DNA of 64,000 nucleotides from Chryseobacterium sp. KLBC 52 (GTDB taxonomy: Bacteria; Bacteroidota; Bacteroidia; Flavobacteriales; Weeksellaceae), in the NCBI RefSeq assembly GCF_003347605.1, contig NZ_QDFZ01000012.1, positions 99,815 through 163,814 of the forward strand, in the 5' to 3' direction. Shown one piece after another: positions 52,277 through 61,604 of this stretch. The notes under the pieces are model-generated. The model saw only the letters and a program-made list of their open reading frames with translations. It ran no database searches and had not been told where the DNA came from. The translations under genes and the position numbers were made by a program. Each line of letters starts with the position of its first letter. Within the stretch, counting starts at the first letter, position 1.

Positions 52277-55108
52277 ATGAGTAAATCAACAGAATATATA
52301 GAAGTTTACGGAGCACGTGAACACAACTTAAAAAATATTAATGTAAAAATTCCACGTAATGAATTGGTCGTGATTACCGGCCTTTCCGGGAGTGGAAAAT
52401 CGTCATTGGCTTTTGATACCATTTTTGCGGAAGGCCAGCGTCGTTACATCGAAACATTCTCTGCCTATGCCCGCCAGTTTTTAGGTGGATTGGAACGTCC
52501 TGATGTAGATAAAATTGAAGGACTTTCTCCGGTTATTGCTATCGAGCAGAAAACAACCAATAAAAATCCGCGTTCTACGGTAGGAACAGTTACTGAGCTG
52601 TATGATTTCCTGCGTCTTTTGTATGCAAGAGTTTCGGATGCTTACTCTTTGTCCACAGGGCAGAAATTGGTGAGCTATACTGAAGATCAGATCCTTGAAA
52701 CCATCAAAGAAAATTATAAAAAAGAGAAGATTATGCTTTTGGCGCCAGTGGTGCGTTCCAGAAAAGGACATTATCATGAGCTCTTTGTTCAGATGGCTAA
52801 AAAAGGCTACGGACAGGCGAGAATTGATGGTGAGCTGCAGGATATTGAATATGATTTAAAACTTGACCGTTATAAAACCCACGACATCGACATTGTGATC
52901 GACCGTTGGATTATCGGGGAGAATGCTTCAGAAGGAAGAATGGAGAAATCATTGCGTACAGCAATGGAAATGGGAGAAGGTATTATCGGAATTCAGAAAC
53001 TGGGAAGTACGGATATCGAATACTTTTCCAAAAACCTGATGGATGCGGAAACCGGACATTCTCTGGCGCTGCCGGAACCGAATACTTTCTCATTCAACTC
53101 TCCAAAAGGAAGCTGCCCGAATTGTAAAGGTCTGGGAACCATTAAAAAGATCAATACCGATTATTTCATCGATAATCCAAAGTTATCAATCAATCAGGGA
53201 GGATTATTGCCGTTGGAAGATATTAAATCCAACAAATGGATTCTGTCGCAGATTAAAAATATCCTTGAAATCTTCGGATTGGGATTAACAACACCTTTGC
53301 AGGATATTCCTGAAGAGGCATTGGATTATATCTATAACGGATGTCACAAAGAATTCAATAAAGACCTGAAATACGCAGGGATTACCAAGAAAATAAAAAT
53401 TGGTTTCGATGGTTTGATTGCTTTCATGGAAGAAATTATCGATGAAAGAGAGTCATACGAAGCGATTTTATTGGAAAGACATTTCACTACAGAAGAAACC
53501 TGCCCGGAATGTCATGGAACCCGTCTTCAGCCTTCAAGCTTAAGTTTTAAAATTGACGGAAAAAATATTGCGGAAGTTAATGGTTTAAGCTTAGCAGATT
53601 TAAAAGACTGGTTAGCTGACGTTAAAGATAAATTCTCAGAAAAAAATAAAATCATTGCTCACGAAATCTTAAAAGAAATCGAAACCAGACTTCAGTTCCT
53701 GCTGGATGTAGGGTTGGATTATTTAAGTCTGAGCAGAAGTTCAAAAACCCTTTCAGGAGGAGAATCACAGAGAATTCGTCTGGCAACGCAGATCGGTTCG
53801 CAATTGGTCAATGTATTGTATATCCTTGATGAACCAAGTATCGGGCTTCACCAGAGAGATAATGAAAGACTGATCCATTCCCTGAAAAACCTGAGAGACA
53901 TCGGAAATTCTGTATTGGTGGTAGAACACGATAAAGACATGATTCTTGAAGCCGATGAGGTGCTGGATATTGGTCCGAGAGCAGGAAAATTCGGTGGAGA
54001 AATTCTTTGGCAGGGGAAACCAAAAGATTTATTGAAAGCCGATACCATCACTGCTCAATACATCAATGGAAAAAGAAAAATTGCAATTCCTGAAGAAAGA
54101 AGAGCAGGAAGCGGTAAAAATATTGTTTTAAAAGGAGCTACAGGGAATAATCTTAAAAATGTAACCCTGGATATTCCTCTTGGAAAACTGGTGGTAGTAA
54201 CCGGAATTTCAGGAAGCGGAAAATCTTCGTTGATTAACGGAACATTATATCCGATCCTTAACAAGCATTTCTACAGAGCGGTTCAGGAACCGTTACCATA
54301 CAAAAAGATTGAAGGGTTAGAAAATATTGATAAAATTGTAGACGTAGATCAGACTCCAATCGGAAGAACGCCACGTTCGAATCCTGCAACGTATACCGGA
54401 ATGTTTACTGATATCAGAAACCTTTTTGCAGAGCTGCCGGAAAGTAAAATCCGTGGGTACAAGCCTGGAAGATTCTCTTTCAACGTAAAAGGCGGAAGAT
54501 GCGAAACCTGTCAGGGTGGAGGATTGAAAGTGATCGAAATGAATTTCCTTCCGGATGTATATGTACACTGCGAAACCTGTAACGGGAAACGTTTCAACAG
54601 AGAAACGCTGGAAGTTCGTTACAAAGGAAAATCAATCTCTGACGTATTGGACATGACGATTGATGAAGCGGTAGATTTCTTCCAGCCGATTCCCAAGATT
54701 TTTGCGAAAGTGAAAACATTACAGGATGTAGGTTTGGGATATATTACGCTTGGACAGCAATCAACAACCCTTTCCGGAGGTGAGGCGCAACGTATCAAGC
54801 TTGCTACTGAATTGGCGAAAAGACAAACCGGAAACACCCTTTATATCCTTGATGAACCAACAACAGGACTTCATTTTGAAGATGTGAAAATCCTGATGGA
54901 TGCCATCAACCAACTGGTAGAACTTGGAAACTCATTCATCATCATCGAACATAATATGGATGTCATCAAATTAGCAGACCATATCATCGACGTAGGACCG
55001 GAAGGAGGAAAACATGGCGGACAGATTGTAGCACAAGGAACTCCTGAGGAAATTGTAAAGTCTAAGAAAAGCTTGACAGGGAAGTTTTTGAAGAGGGAAT
55101 TGGAGTAG
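52277..55108 (+). CDS. uvrA: Excinuclease ABC subunit A
   Basis: The 943-residue protein holds two ABC ATPase halves. Walker A motifs are [14 protein letters not shown] (about residue 35) and [14 protein letters not shown] (about 640); signatures are [12 protein letters not shown] and [12 protein letters not shown]. The zinc-finger cysteines are present in [24 protein letters not shown] and CETCNGKRF. UvrA scans DNA for bulky lesions and loads UvrB for nucleotide excision repair. Length is normal. It is a single-gene unit. Confidence 0.98.
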   Translation: MSKSTEYIEVYGAREHNLKNINVKIPRNELVVITGLSGSGKSSLAFDTIFAEGQRRYIETFSAYARQFLGGLERPDVDKIEGLSPVIAIEQKTTNKNPRSTVGTVTELYDFLRLLYARVSDAYSLSTGQKLVSYTEDQILETIKENYKKEKIMLLAPVVRSRKGHYHELFVQMAKKGYGQARIDGELQDIEYDLKLDRYKTHDIDIVIDRWIIGENASEGRMEKSLRTAMEMGEGIIGIQKLGSTDIEYFSKNLMDAETGHSLALPEPNTFSFNSPKGSCPNCKGLGTIKKINTDYFIDNPKLSINQGGLLPLEDIKSNKWILSQIKNILEIFGLGLTTPLQDIPEEALDYIYNGCHKEFNKDLKYAGITKKIKIGFDGLIAFMEEIIDERESYEAILLERHFTTEETCPECHGTRLQPSSLSFKIDGKNIAEVNGLSLADLKDWLADVKDKFSEKNKIIAHEILKEIETRLQFLLDVGLDYLSLSRSSKTLSGGESQRIRLATQIGSQLVNVLYILDEPSIGLHQRDNERLIHSLKNLRDIGNSVLVVEHDKDMILEADEVLDIGPRAGKFGGEILWQGKPKDLLKADTITAQYINGKRKIAIPEERRAGSGKNIVLKGATGNNLKNVTLDIPLGKLVVVTGISGSGKSSLINGTLYPILNKHFYRAVQEPLPYKKIEGLENIDKIVDVDQTPIGRTPRSNPATYTGMFTDIRNLFAELPESKIRGYKPGRFSFNVKGGRCETCQGGGLKVIEMNFLPDVYVHCETCNGKRFNRETLEVRYKGKSISDVLDMTIDEAVDFFQPIPKIFAKVKTLQDVGLGYITLGQQSTTLSGGEAQRIKLATELAKRQTGNTLYILDEPTTGLHFEDVKILMDAINQLVELGNSFIIIEHNMDVIKLADHIIDVGPEGGKHGGQIVAQGTPEEIVKSKKSLTGKFLKRELE

Positions 55109-55137
55109 ATATCAGAATAAAAATTGAGATAATTATT

Positions 55138-55167
55138 GGCTAAACTTAAAATAGTTTAGCCTTTTTT
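55138..55167 (+). terminator. Terminator of uvrA
   Basis: GGCTAAACT pairs with AGTTTAGCC around TAAAAT, followed by six T residues. Confidence 0.88.
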
Positions 55168-55298
55168 ATGCTTAGAATAACCCTCCAATATTAAATTTTC
55201 AATTATTTTTAAAATTTATTATACTGATAATCAATTAATTAAATTTTAATGTTAACTCAATGTTAACTCAATGTAAAATTAATATGAATTATTTTTAA

Positions 55299-55306
55299 TA
55301 ACTTTG
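55299..55306 (+). promoter_or_regulatory. -7 element of the gene at 55356
   Basis: TAACTTTG lies 49 bp before the ATG. Just upstream the sequence TTAACTCAATGT occurs twice in tandem (about 55253-55275), which could be a binding site. Confidence 0.45.
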
Positions 55307-55355
55307 GGTAAGAGATACAAAAATAGGTTAGTATAACATTTAAAACCAGTTAGTT

Positions 55356-55760
55356 ATGAAAAATAGAATTCAAATAGTAATGGCTTCACTTTTCGTTTGC
55401 GGATTTGCTGCTGTTTTGAACAGTGCTAAAGCTCAAACTACAGCTCATAATACCATTCAGGAAATTCAACTGAGCAGAAGTGAAACATTTAACGATATCA
55501 GAAATAAATTAGAAGCCAATTTTGACCTTACCAACCCTGATTACAAGCAGGGAACCGTAAACTCAGTGGTGAAATTTGATATTGCCAAAAACGGGAAAAT
55601 CGTCAATGTTCACTCCAGTGGAGACTGTAAAACCGTAAGCAAAGAAATTGAAACCGTATTAAGTGATCTTGATTATAAAGTAGACCGCAAAAAACTAACT
55701 GATAATATGGTTGCCTATACTTACGTAATGCCTGTGACAGTAGAGATCCACAGCAGATAG
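55356..55760 (+). CDS. Small secreted protein, TonB-C-like, unknown function
   Basis: The 134-residue protein has a signal peptide (MKNRIQIVMASLFVCGFAAVLNSAKAQ). The mature part reads like a small TonB C-terminal-like or energy-transducer-related fold: VVKFDIAKNGKIVNVHSSGD, where such domains have F-x-I-x-x-x-G-x-V, and VAYTYVMPVTVEI at the end. No membrane anchor or proline-rich linker is present, so it is not a complete TonB. It has its own promoter element. The bacteriocin-like peptide gene follows 114 bp on. Confidence 0.65.
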   Translation: MKNRIQIVMASLFVCGFAAVLNSAKAQTTAHNTIQEIQLSRSETFNDIRNKLEANFDLTNPDYKQGTVNSVVKFDIAKNGKIVNVHSSGDCKTVSKEIETVLSDLDYKVDRKKLTDNMVAYTYVMPVTVEIHSR

Positions 55761-55843
55761 TATTCATAGCATATTATTCAATCATGTGTGAATAATGAAA
55801 ACTTATCAGATTAAATTGTAATAAACAATAAACCGTAAAGTTT

Positions 55844-55851
55844 TAGTTTTG
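55844..55851 (+). promoter_or_regulatory. -7 element of the double-glycine peptide gene
   Basis: TAGTTTTG lies 23 bp before the ATG at 55875. A TTG at 55816-55818 is 25 bp away, somewhat too far for a strong promoter. Confidence 0.5.
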
Positions 55852-55874
55852 GGCTACCATAAAATTAAAACGAT

Positions 55875-56009
55875 ATGAAAAATTTAAAAAAGCTGACAAA
55901 ATCAGATTTGAAGTCAGTGTACGGAGGAGCACCTGTAAAATACTGTACATTTTGCGAATGGGCAAATAAAGTAATTTGCAGTGATATTCCAATTGTTCAG
56001 TGTCCATAA
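55875..56009 (+). CDS. Double-glycine bacteriocin-like peptide, 44 aa
   Basis: This is a very short gene. The predicted product has a leader MKNLKKLTKSDLKSVYGG whose Gly17-Gly18 forms a classical double-glycine cleavage site preceded by the L-K-S/x-V-Y pattern. A 26-residue core follows with four cysteines (C24, C27, C35, C43) and one Trp. Such leaders are cut by C39-peptidase ABC exporters. Chryseobacterium genomes carry many peptides starting MKNLKKL..LK.I.GG that are annotated as bacteriocin-like. It has its own -7 element and a terminator 8 bp after the stop. No exporter or modification enzyme is adjacent, so activity is unproven. Confidence 0.75.
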   Translation: MKNLKKLTKSDLKSVYGGAPVKYCTFCEWANKVICSDIPIVQCP

Positions 56010-56016
56010 AAAAAAC

Positions 56017-56040
56017 AAGCCGCTTTTGTAAGCGGCTTTC
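56017..56040. terminator. Shared terminator of the peptide gene and the convergent lipoprotein gene
   Basis: AAGCCGCT pairs with AGCGGCTT; an A-run on the left gives a good T-tract for the minus-strand gene and TTTCTGTTATTTT follows on the plus strand. Confidence 0.8.
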
Positions 56041-56042
56041 TG

Positions 56043-56585
56043 TTATTTTGTACTTTCAACAAATTCTGTTAATCTTGATTTAAGATCTTTAGAATTCCCT
56101 ATTTTATCAAAAGTAACATTATCTACTCTCCATCCTTTTTCTGTATGGGTAAGGTGTACTGTATCCATCCAGGTTTCTTTAAGTGCACCCATATCATATT
56201 CAAAGGATACCAATGCTTCAGCGGTTTTATCCTTTATCTTGACAGATTTAATTGTATAACTTGTGAACCCTTCATACAAACTGGAGAATATAGCTCCTTC
56301 AAAAATTAATGGCTTTTCATCAGGATGATCACTCTTTTTTACCCTTTCAATATCTGCTTTTGAGGCATTTATAGCATTGTCTAAAACTTTTTTTAAATCC
56401 TGGGAAAACAAACTGTCCGGAATCGGTTCGTTGTAAATTGCTTCATTAGATTTGCCGCATTGCGTGTACAGTTCATTTACTTTTTCAGTAATGGCTGACT
56501 CTGGAGACATGGCAGGCTGAGGTTTGTCTTTTTTGCAGGATACAAAAAACAGGAATATTCCTAAACAGAGAAGTAATTTTTTCAT
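56043..56585 (-). CDS. Lipoprotein of unknown function, 180 aa
   Basis: The product begins MKKLLLCLGIFLFFVSCKKDKPQP, a lipoprotein signal with lipobox FVSC (Cys17) followed by KKD. The mature part has a helical stretch (ITEKVNELYTQCGKS and LDNAINASKADIERVKKSD) and an NTF2-like or DUF3828-like end (YTIKSVKIKDKTAEALVSFEYD... HTEKGWRVDNVTFD), the pattern of small substrate-sheltering domains. I would not assign a function. It is convergent with the bacteriocin-like peptide gene. Confidence 0.72.
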   Translation of the reverse strand: MKKLLLCLGIFLFFVSCKKDKPQPAMSPESAITEKVNELYTQCGKSNEAIYNEPIPDSLFSQDLKKVLDNAINASKADIERVKKSDHPDEKPLIFEGAIFSSLYEGFTSYTIKSVKIKDKTAEALVSFEYDMGALKETWMDTVHLTHTEKGWRVDNVTFDKIGNSKDLKSRLTEFVESTK

Positions 56586-56704
56586 TGGTTTTATTTTGTG
56601 GTATGTATCAGAATTCCAGGCTCAAAATGTATACCAAAATCTGTCCGTAAAATATTTTTTGCGAATCGCAAAAATCGATACATTTGAGTAGATAAAAAAA
56701 AATT

Positions 56705-57217
56705 GTGGATCCTATTCTTAACGTTGCTGTCCGTTCCCTCTGCGTTTACCTTTTCATGGTAATTGCCATCCGTTTATTTGGTAAAAACCAGCTTTCTCAG
56801 CTCAATGCAGGGGATGTCGTATTACTATTACTCATTTCAAATGCTGTTCAGAATGCAATGGTAGGCCCCGATACCTCTCTCCAGGGCGGAATTATTGCGG
56901 CATTGGTTTTGTTTGTTGCTAATTTTATTTTGAAAAGAATTATGTTTTCCAGCCGTTCCTTTCAGACTTTTATGGAAGATGAGCCGGTTATTCTGATCAG
57001 AGATGGAGTAGCAGATCAGGCCGCTTTAAACCGGGTAAAGATCACAGAAAGCGAATTGGAAGAAGCGATAAGAGAACATGGAATTGAAAATATAGATAAT
57101 GTAAAGCTTTCCGTTCTGGAAGTGGATGGAAATATCAGTGTGGTTTCTCAGGACGAGAAGAGTAAACAAACCCATTATTCAAGAATTAAAAGAAAAATTA
57201 AAAGAAAATACCATTAA
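56705..57217 (+). CDS. DUF421 membrane protein (YetF-like)
   Basis: The product is 170 residues from a GTG start; no upstream ATG is in frame, and the family's short N terminus before helix 1 supports GTG. Membrane helices lie at about 8-24, 36-52 and 60-78. The conserved motif RLFGKNQLSQLNAGDVVLLLLISNAVQNAM is the DUF421 hallmark, and the cytoplasmic domain has EPVILIRDGVADQAALNR and IDNVKLSVLEVDGNISVV. Bacillus relatives (YetF) act in spores, but the role in vegetative Gram-negatives is unknown. The next gene follows 6 bp after the stop. Confidence 0.85.
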   Translation: MDPILNVAVRSLCVYLFMVIAIRLFGKNQLSQLNAGDVVLLLLISNAVQNAMVGPDTSLQGGIIAALVLFVANFILKRIMFSSRSFQTFMEDEPVILIRDGVADQAALNRVKITESELEEAIREHGIENIDNVKLSVLEVDGNISVVSQDEKSKQTHYSRIKRKIKRKYH

Positions 57218-57222
57218 ATACG

Positions 57223-57714
57223 ATGAATTACGAATTAAGAGAAATGCTTCCCAGCGACGAAGCCAGGGTCCTTGAAATTTTCCGCCAGGGAATAGACGGT
57301 GGGATTTCCACTTTTGAAACAGAAGTTCCCACTGCTGAAGCCTGGAGCATGGGCTATTTTAACGACTGCCGCTGGGTGCTGGAAAATGAAAAAAATGAAG
57401 TAGTAGGATGGTGTGCCTTAAAACCGGTCAGCAAAAGAGAATGCTATAAAGGAGTTGCAGAGGTAAGCATTTATTTTGATAACGAATATCAGGGAAAGGG
57501 TTTGGGTTCCGTATTGCTTAAAAAACTGATTTTGGATAGTGAGGATCACGGATTCTGGACATTACAGACCAATATCTTCTCCGAAAATGAAACTTCTATC
57601 AAATTTCATCAGAAAAACGGTTTCAGAATCGTAGGTATCCGTAAAAAAATCGGAAAACTCAATGAAGAGTGGAAAGACGTTGTTCTGATGGAAAAAAGAA
57701 GCGGAGCCATGTAA
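57223..57714 (+). CDS. GNAT N-acetyltransferase, phosphinothricin-acetyltransferase-like
   Basis: The 163-residue acyltransferase opens MNYELREMLPSDEARVLEIFRQGIDGGISTFE, like the bar/PAT-type GNATs. It has the acetyl-CoA pyrophosphate loop as EYQGKGLGSVLLKKL (Q/R-x-x-G-x-G), and ENETSIKFHQKNGFRIVGIRKKIG with WKDVVLMEKR at the end, which are typical of that group. Real substrates of chromosomal members are often methionine sulfone or other amino acids. It lies 6 bp after the DUF421 gene. Confidence 0.85.
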   Translation: MNYELREMLPSDEARVLEIFRQGIDGGISTFETEVPTAEAWSMGYFNDCRWVLENEKNEVVGWCALKPVSKRECYKGVAEVSIYFDNEYQGKGLGSVLLKKLILDSEDHGFWTLQTNIFSENETSIKFHQKNGFRIVGIRKKIGKLNEEWKDVVLMEKRSGAM

Positions 57715-57720
57715 AGAATT

Positions 57721-57754
<34 letters not shown>

Positions 57755-57785
57755 TTGTTTGATAGGCACATTAATCTCCATCACA

Positions 57786-57836
57786 AAATTCACTACTGAC
57801 TTGCGAAGCAAAATTGACCATTGGCATTAAAAGTCA
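57786..57836 (+). repeat. Interspersed TTGCGAAGC repeat, copy C
   Basis: AATTCACTACTGACTTGCGAAG and the following CAAAATTGACCATTGGC match copies at 23939 and 34089. Confidence 0.6.
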
Positions 57837-57845
57837 ATATATTTC

Positions 57846-57894
57846 AACCTTAAACCTTAAACCTTAAACTTTAAACCCTAAACTTTGAACTTTG
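57846..57894 (+). repeat. Heptamer array AACYYTR x7
   Basis: There are seven consecutive 7-bp units: AACCTTA three times, then AACTTTA, AACCCTA, and AACTTTG twice. The array ends 7 bp before the sigma-54-like promoter. The same unit recurs upstream of atpG and etfA. Confidence 0.75.
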
Positions 57895-57901
57895 AACTAT
57901 T

Positions 57902-57918
57902 TTGGCATTCCCCTTGTT
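57902..57918 (+). promoter_or_regulatory. Sigma-54-like promoter of small lipoprotein 1
   Basis: TTGGCATTCCCCTTGTT has a GG and a downstream G exactly 10 bp apart, like the -24/-12 sigma-54 consensus (TTGGCAC-N5-TTGCW), though the -12 GC is GT. The paralogue next door has the same arrangement. Confidence 0.5.
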
Positions 57919-57945
57919 ATATTAATAAGTGAAAAAGTAGAAATA

Positions 57946-58125
57946 ATGAAAAATTTGATTAAAGTTACAGGAGTCCTTGTTGTGATGTTTATGCTGTCAT
58001 CATGCGTAGTTCATGACAATGGAGCCCGAGGAAATACAATCCCTCCAGGACAGGCTAAGAAAGTGTTTGGAGGAAGTGCAAAAGACTATGCCCCGGGACA
58101 GGTGAAAAAGAGAAGTGGCTACTAA
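57946..58125 (+). CDS. Small lipoprotein 1 (59 aa)
   Basis: From the ATG at 57946: MKNLIKVTGVLVVMFMLSSCVVHD, with lipobox LSSC and the acylated cysteine at residue 20. The mature part is about 40 residues, basic and Gly/Pro-rich, with GQAKKVFGGSAKDYAPGQVKKRSG. Databases label such flavobacterial proteins 'quinol oxidase subunit 4', which nothing in the sequence supports: there are no membrane helices beyond the signal. The paralogue follows 116 bp on. It is probably a membrane- or DNA-stabilising surface lipoprotein, but the role is unknown. Confidence 0.78.
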   Translation: MKNLIKVTGVLVVMFMLSSCVVHDNGARGNTIPPGQAKKVFGGSAKDYAPGQVKKRSGY

Positions 58126-58190
58126 TAAACATATAAAATAAAAATATGAGCCGTAAGTTTTAACATACATTAGCTTAATTTTAATTTCTT

Positions 58191-58207
58191 TTGGCATTAA
58201 CATTGAT
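58191..58207 (+). promoter_or_regulatory. Sigma-54-like promoter of small lipoprotein 2
   Basis: TTGGCATTAACATTGAT has the same GG-N10-G spacing as the copy at 57902-57918. Both are followed by AT-rich leaders with a shared TGAAAAAGT-like segment before the ATG. Confidence 0.5.
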
Positions 58208-58241
58208 ATATTTCGCTATCGAAATTGAAAAAGTGAAAATA

Positions 58242-58463
58242 ATGAAAAGTATGTTGAAAATTGCTGGGGTAGCAGTAGTCGTATTAATGCTGTCTTCTTG
58301 TGTGGTACATGAGCATCATGGAAGAAGAATGCCACCCGGGCATGCTAAAAAGTATTATGGCGGAAGTGCAAGGTACTATGCACCTGGCCAGGTAAAGAAA
58401 GTGTATATTTATGACGATCGTGGTCATCATCACAAAGGCCGCGGTCATGGACATCACAGATAA
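58242..58463 (+). CDS. Small lipoprotein 2 (73 aa), histidine-rich tail
   Basis: From the ATG at 58242: MKSMLKIAGVAVVVLMLSSCVV, lipobox LSSC as in paralogue 1, then HEHHGRRMPPGHAKKYYGGS and APGQVKK. The extra C-terminal tail (YDDRGHHHKGRGHGHHR) is rich in histidine and glycine, a possible metal-binding segment absent from paralogue 1. It is a tandem duplicate with its own promoter-like element and a terminator. Confidence 0.78.
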   Translation: MKSMLKIAGVAVVVLMLSSCVVHEHHGRRMPPGHAKKYYGGSARYYAPGQVKKVYIYDDRGHHHKGRGHGHHR

Positions 58464-58470
58464 AAAAAAG

Positions 58471-58500
58471 AAAAGCACTGAATTTTTCAGTGCTTTTTTT
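58471..58500. terminator. Bidirectional terminator after small lipoprotein 2
   Basis: AAAAGCACTGAA pairs with TTCAGTGCTTTT, with A- and T-runs on either side, serving the convergent DUF4286 gene as well. Confidence 0.85.
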
Positions 58501-58508
58501 ATGACTCA

Positions 58509-58823
58509 TTATAATCTCGATTTTTTCGGATTAAGGAAAGTATTAAAGACCATCACTTCCTGTCCGAACTTTTTCTCAATTCTTTCCGAAATATTTAAAA
58601 GCTCACTTTTAATGAAATCTTCACGTAATTCTTCATTATCAAAAATTAACAGGAGATTATAATTTTTACCTTCCTCGATAAAGTCACTGTGTACCTCAGA
58701 AAGAATATATTTGTTGACATCCATCAGGTTTTCAGTCATTAAAACCAGTGTTTCATCAATATAATTTTCCCATTCTTCCAGGTTATCTTTCGTACAGTGG
58801 AAAGTTATACTTAATACGCTCAT
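58509..58823 (-). CDS. DUF4286 family protein, 104 aa
   Basis: From the ATG at 58823 (MSVLSITFHCTKDNLEEWENYI) the product is a small ferredoxin-like alpha/beta protein: two repeats of strand-helix with HSDFIEEGKNYNLLLIFDNEEL and MVFNTFLNP near the end. Similar short flavobacterial proteins carry DUF4286. Soluble and cytoplasmic. Role unknown. The ATG 45 bp upstream in the longer frame gives an unconserved start. It faces gyrA divergently. Confidence 0.72.
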   Translation of the reverse strand: MSVLSITFHCTKDNLEEWENYIDETLVLMTENLMDVNKYILSEVHSDFIEEGKNYNLLLIFDNEELREDFIKSELLNISERIEKKFGQEVMVFNTFLNPKKSRL

Positions 58824-58973
58824 ATTTTTATGAATTTTTAAGATTTTTTTGGATAAATTCTGCAGCAAAAATCGGCATTTTTTTCGTAAATTAGCCCGTT
58901 AATAAAAATTGGAAATAAATAATTTTCAGACTTACAGCTAAGAGTTTGAATATCATTACAATAAAATTTGTTT

Positions 58974-61574
58974 ATGCAAAAAGAAGGAGAAAGACTGATT
59001 CCTATCAACATTGTTGATGAAATGAAGTCGTCTTATATCGATTATTCGATGTCCGTTATCGTTTCAAGAGCGCTGCCGGATGTAAGAGACGGCTTGAAAC
59101 CCGTTCATAGAAGAGTACTTTATGGTATGTATGGATTAGGGGTTTTTTCTAATAGAAAATATTTAAAATCTGCGAGAATTGTTGGGGACGTTTTGGGTAA
59201 ATATCACCCGCACGGTGACTCTTCTGTATATGATGCGATGGTGAGAATGGCTCAGGAATGGAGCTTGCGTTATCCTCAGGTAGACGGGCAGGGTAACTTC
59301 GGTTCCATGGATGGCGACCCGCCGGCAGCAATGCGTTATACCGAAGCAAGATTGAAAAAAATCTCTGATGAGGTTCTTTCTGACCTTGACAAAGAAACCG
59401 TTGATTTCCAGAATAACTTCGACGACAGTTTGCAGGAACCCACCGTAATGCCTACCAAAATCCCGAACCTTTTGGTCAACGGAGCTTCAGGTATTGCTGT
59501 AGGTATGGCAACCAATATGGCGCCACACAACCTTTCTGAATCTGTAGATGCTATCTGTGCTTATATCGATAATAAAGAAATTACGATTGATGAGCTGATG
59601 CAGCATATTATTGCGCCGGATTTCCCTACAGGTGGTATCATCTATGGATATGACGGAGTAAGGGATGCTTTCCATACAGGTAGAGGTAGAGTTGTTTTAA
59701 GAGCTAAAGTGAACTTTGATGAAATCGGAAACAGAAACGCGATTATCGTTACTGAAATCCCTTATCAGGTAAACAAAGCGGAAATGATTGCCAGAACCGC
59801 AGAGCTTGTTAAAGACGAAAAAATACCTGGTATCCACGAGATCAGAGACGAATCGGATAGAAAAGGACTTCGTGTTGTATATGAATTGAAAAACGATGCA
59901 ATTCCGAATGTAGTTCTTAACCTATTATATAAATATACAGCACTTCAGACTTCTTTCAGTGTAAACAATATTGCATTGGTACACGGAAGACCGGAGCAGT
60001 TGAACCTTAAAGATATCATTCATCACTTTGTAGAGCACAGACATGAGGTCATCGTAAGAAGAACTCAGTATGAGCTTAAAAAAGCAAAAGAAAGAGCACA
60101 CATCCTTGAAGGATTCATGAAAGTGATCGGAACTCAGGATGCATTAGACAGAGCGATTTCTATTATCCGTCACAGTGCCAACCCTCAGGCGGCGAAAGAA
60201 GGCTTGATCGAGGCTTTTGAGCTTTCAGACATTCAGGCTCAGGCAATTCTTGATCTTAGATTAGCTCGTCTGACAGGAATGGAGCTTGACAAGATCCGTG
60301 ATGAATACGATGCAATCATGAAAGAAATTGCAAATTTGGAAGACATCTTAGCTAACGAGCCGAGAAGATTCCAGATCATCAAGGAAGAATTAATCGAAAT
60401 CAAAGAAAAATACGGAGACGAAAGAAGAACTGAAATTGATTATTCAGGAGGAGAAATGTCTATTGAAGATATTATCCCTAATGAATCTGTAGTTCTTACG
60501 ATCTCTCACGCAGGATACATCAAGAGAACTTCGCTTTCAGAATATAAAATTCAAAGTAGAGGTGGTGTAGGAAACAAAGCAGCAACAACCAGGGATTCCG
60601 ACTTCCTTGAATATATCGTTTCTGCAACCAACCACCAGTACATGTTGTTCTTTACGGAAAAAGGAAGATGTTACTGGCTGAGAGTATTTGAAATTCCTGA
60701 AGGCTCTAAAACGGCAAAAGGAAGAGCAGTACAAAACCTTATCAACATTGAACCGGATGATAAGATTAAAGCTTATATCAGAACGAACAACCTTAAGGAT
60801 TCTGAATATGTAAATCAGATGAGTGTTGTGATGGTAACCAAAAACGGGACCATCAAGAAAACATCATTGGAAGCGTATTCAAGACCAAGGGTAAACGGGG
60901 TAAATGCTATCGAAATTAGAGATAATGACCAGTTATTAGGAGCTTACCTTACCAACGGAGAATCTCAGATCATGATCGCTACTAAAAATGGTAAATGTAT
61001 TCGTTTTCCTGAAGAGAAAGTAAGAGAAGTAGGTAGAGGATCTATCGGGGTAAGAGGGATCTTGCTTGAAGATGGTGACGAAGCTATTGGTATGATTGTT
61101 GTGAACGATGTAGAGAACGAAACAGTACTTGTGGTATCTGAAAAAGGATACGGAAAGAGAACTGCAGTAGAAGACTACCGAATTACCAACAGAGGAGGAA
61201 AAGGAGTTATCACCCTGAATATCACTGAAAAAACAGGAAATCTTATCGCTATTCAAAATGTAACAGACGAAGACGGATTGATGATTATCAACAAATCTGG
61301 TGTTGCGATCAGAATGGGAATGGATGAAATGAGAGTTATGGGTAGAAATACGCAGGGAGTGAAACTTATCAACCTTAAGAAAAATGACGAAATTGCAGCC
61401 ATTGCAAAAGTAGAAATGGATAAAGATGTAGAAGAAGATGCTGAAGAACTTGAAGAAACAGAAGAAGGAGTGGTAGGATCACTATTTGATAACCAGGAAA
61501 ATGACAATGTAACACCTCAGGCTGAAAATGAAAACTCAGCAGAGGAAAATGAGAATTCTGATTCTGAAGAATAA
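58974..61574 (+). CDS. gyrA: DNA gyrase subunit A
   Basis: The product is 866 residues from the ATG at 58974; a TTG two codons earlier is not needed. The catalytic tyrosine is Y122 ([10 protein letters not shown]). The quinolone region reads [12 protein letters not shown] with S83 and D87 as in susceptible E. coli. The C-terminal DNA-wrapping domain has the gyrase GyrA box as QSRGGVG (about residue 525), separating it from ParC. The tail after about 820 is strongly acidic. GyrA introduces negative supercoils with GyrB, which is not in the window. Single-gene unit or with the TPR gene 30 bp on. Confidence 0.96.
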   Translation: MQKEGERLIPINIVDEMKSSYIDYSMSVIVSRALPDVRDGLKPVHRRVLYGMYGLGVFSNRKYLKSARIVGDVLGKYHPHGDSSVYDAMVRMAQEWSLRYPQVDGQGNFGSMDGDPPAAMRYTEARLKKISDEVLSDLDKETVDFQNNFDDSLQEPTVMPTKIPNLLVNGASGIAVGMATNMAPHNLSESVDAICAYIDNKEITIDELMQHIIAPDFPTGGIIYGYDGVRDAFHTGRGRVVLRAKVNFDEIGNRNAIIVTEIPYQVNKAEMIARTAELVKDEKIPGIHEIRDESDRKGLRVVYELKNDAIPNVVLNLLYKYTALQTSFSVNNIALVHGRPEQLNLKDIIHHFVEHRHEVIVRRTQYELKKAKERAHILEGFMKVIGTQDALDRAISIIRHSANPQAAKEGLIEAFELSDIQAQAILDLRLARLTGMELDKIRDEYDAIMKEIANLEDILANEPRRFQIIKEELIEIKEKYGDERRTEIDYSGGEMSIEDIIPNESVVLTISHAGYIKRTSLSEYKIQSRGGVGNKAATTRDSDFLEYIVSATNHQYMLFFTEKGRCYWLRVFEIPEGSKTAKGRAVQNLINIEPDDKIKAYIRTNNLKDSEYVNQMSVVMVTKNGTIKKTSLEAYSRPRVNGVNAIEIRDNDQLLGAYLTNGESQIMIATKNGKCIRFPEEKVREVGRGSIGVRGILLEDGDEAIGMIVVNDVENETVLVVSEKGYGKRTAVEDYRITNRGGKGVITLNITEKTGNLIAIQNVTDEDGLMIINKSGVAIRMGMDEMRVMGRNTQGVKLINLKKNDEIAAIAKVEMDKDVEEDAEELEETEEGVVGSLFDNQENDNVTPQAENENSAEENENSDSEE

Positions 61575-61604
61575 ATTGTACAATATAAATATAAAATAGT
61601 TATT

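Noticed and set aside
57946..58125. Quinol oxidase subunit 4
   Set aside because: A 59-residue lipoprotein with one signal helix cannot be a quinol oxidase subunit; the name comes from database transfer.
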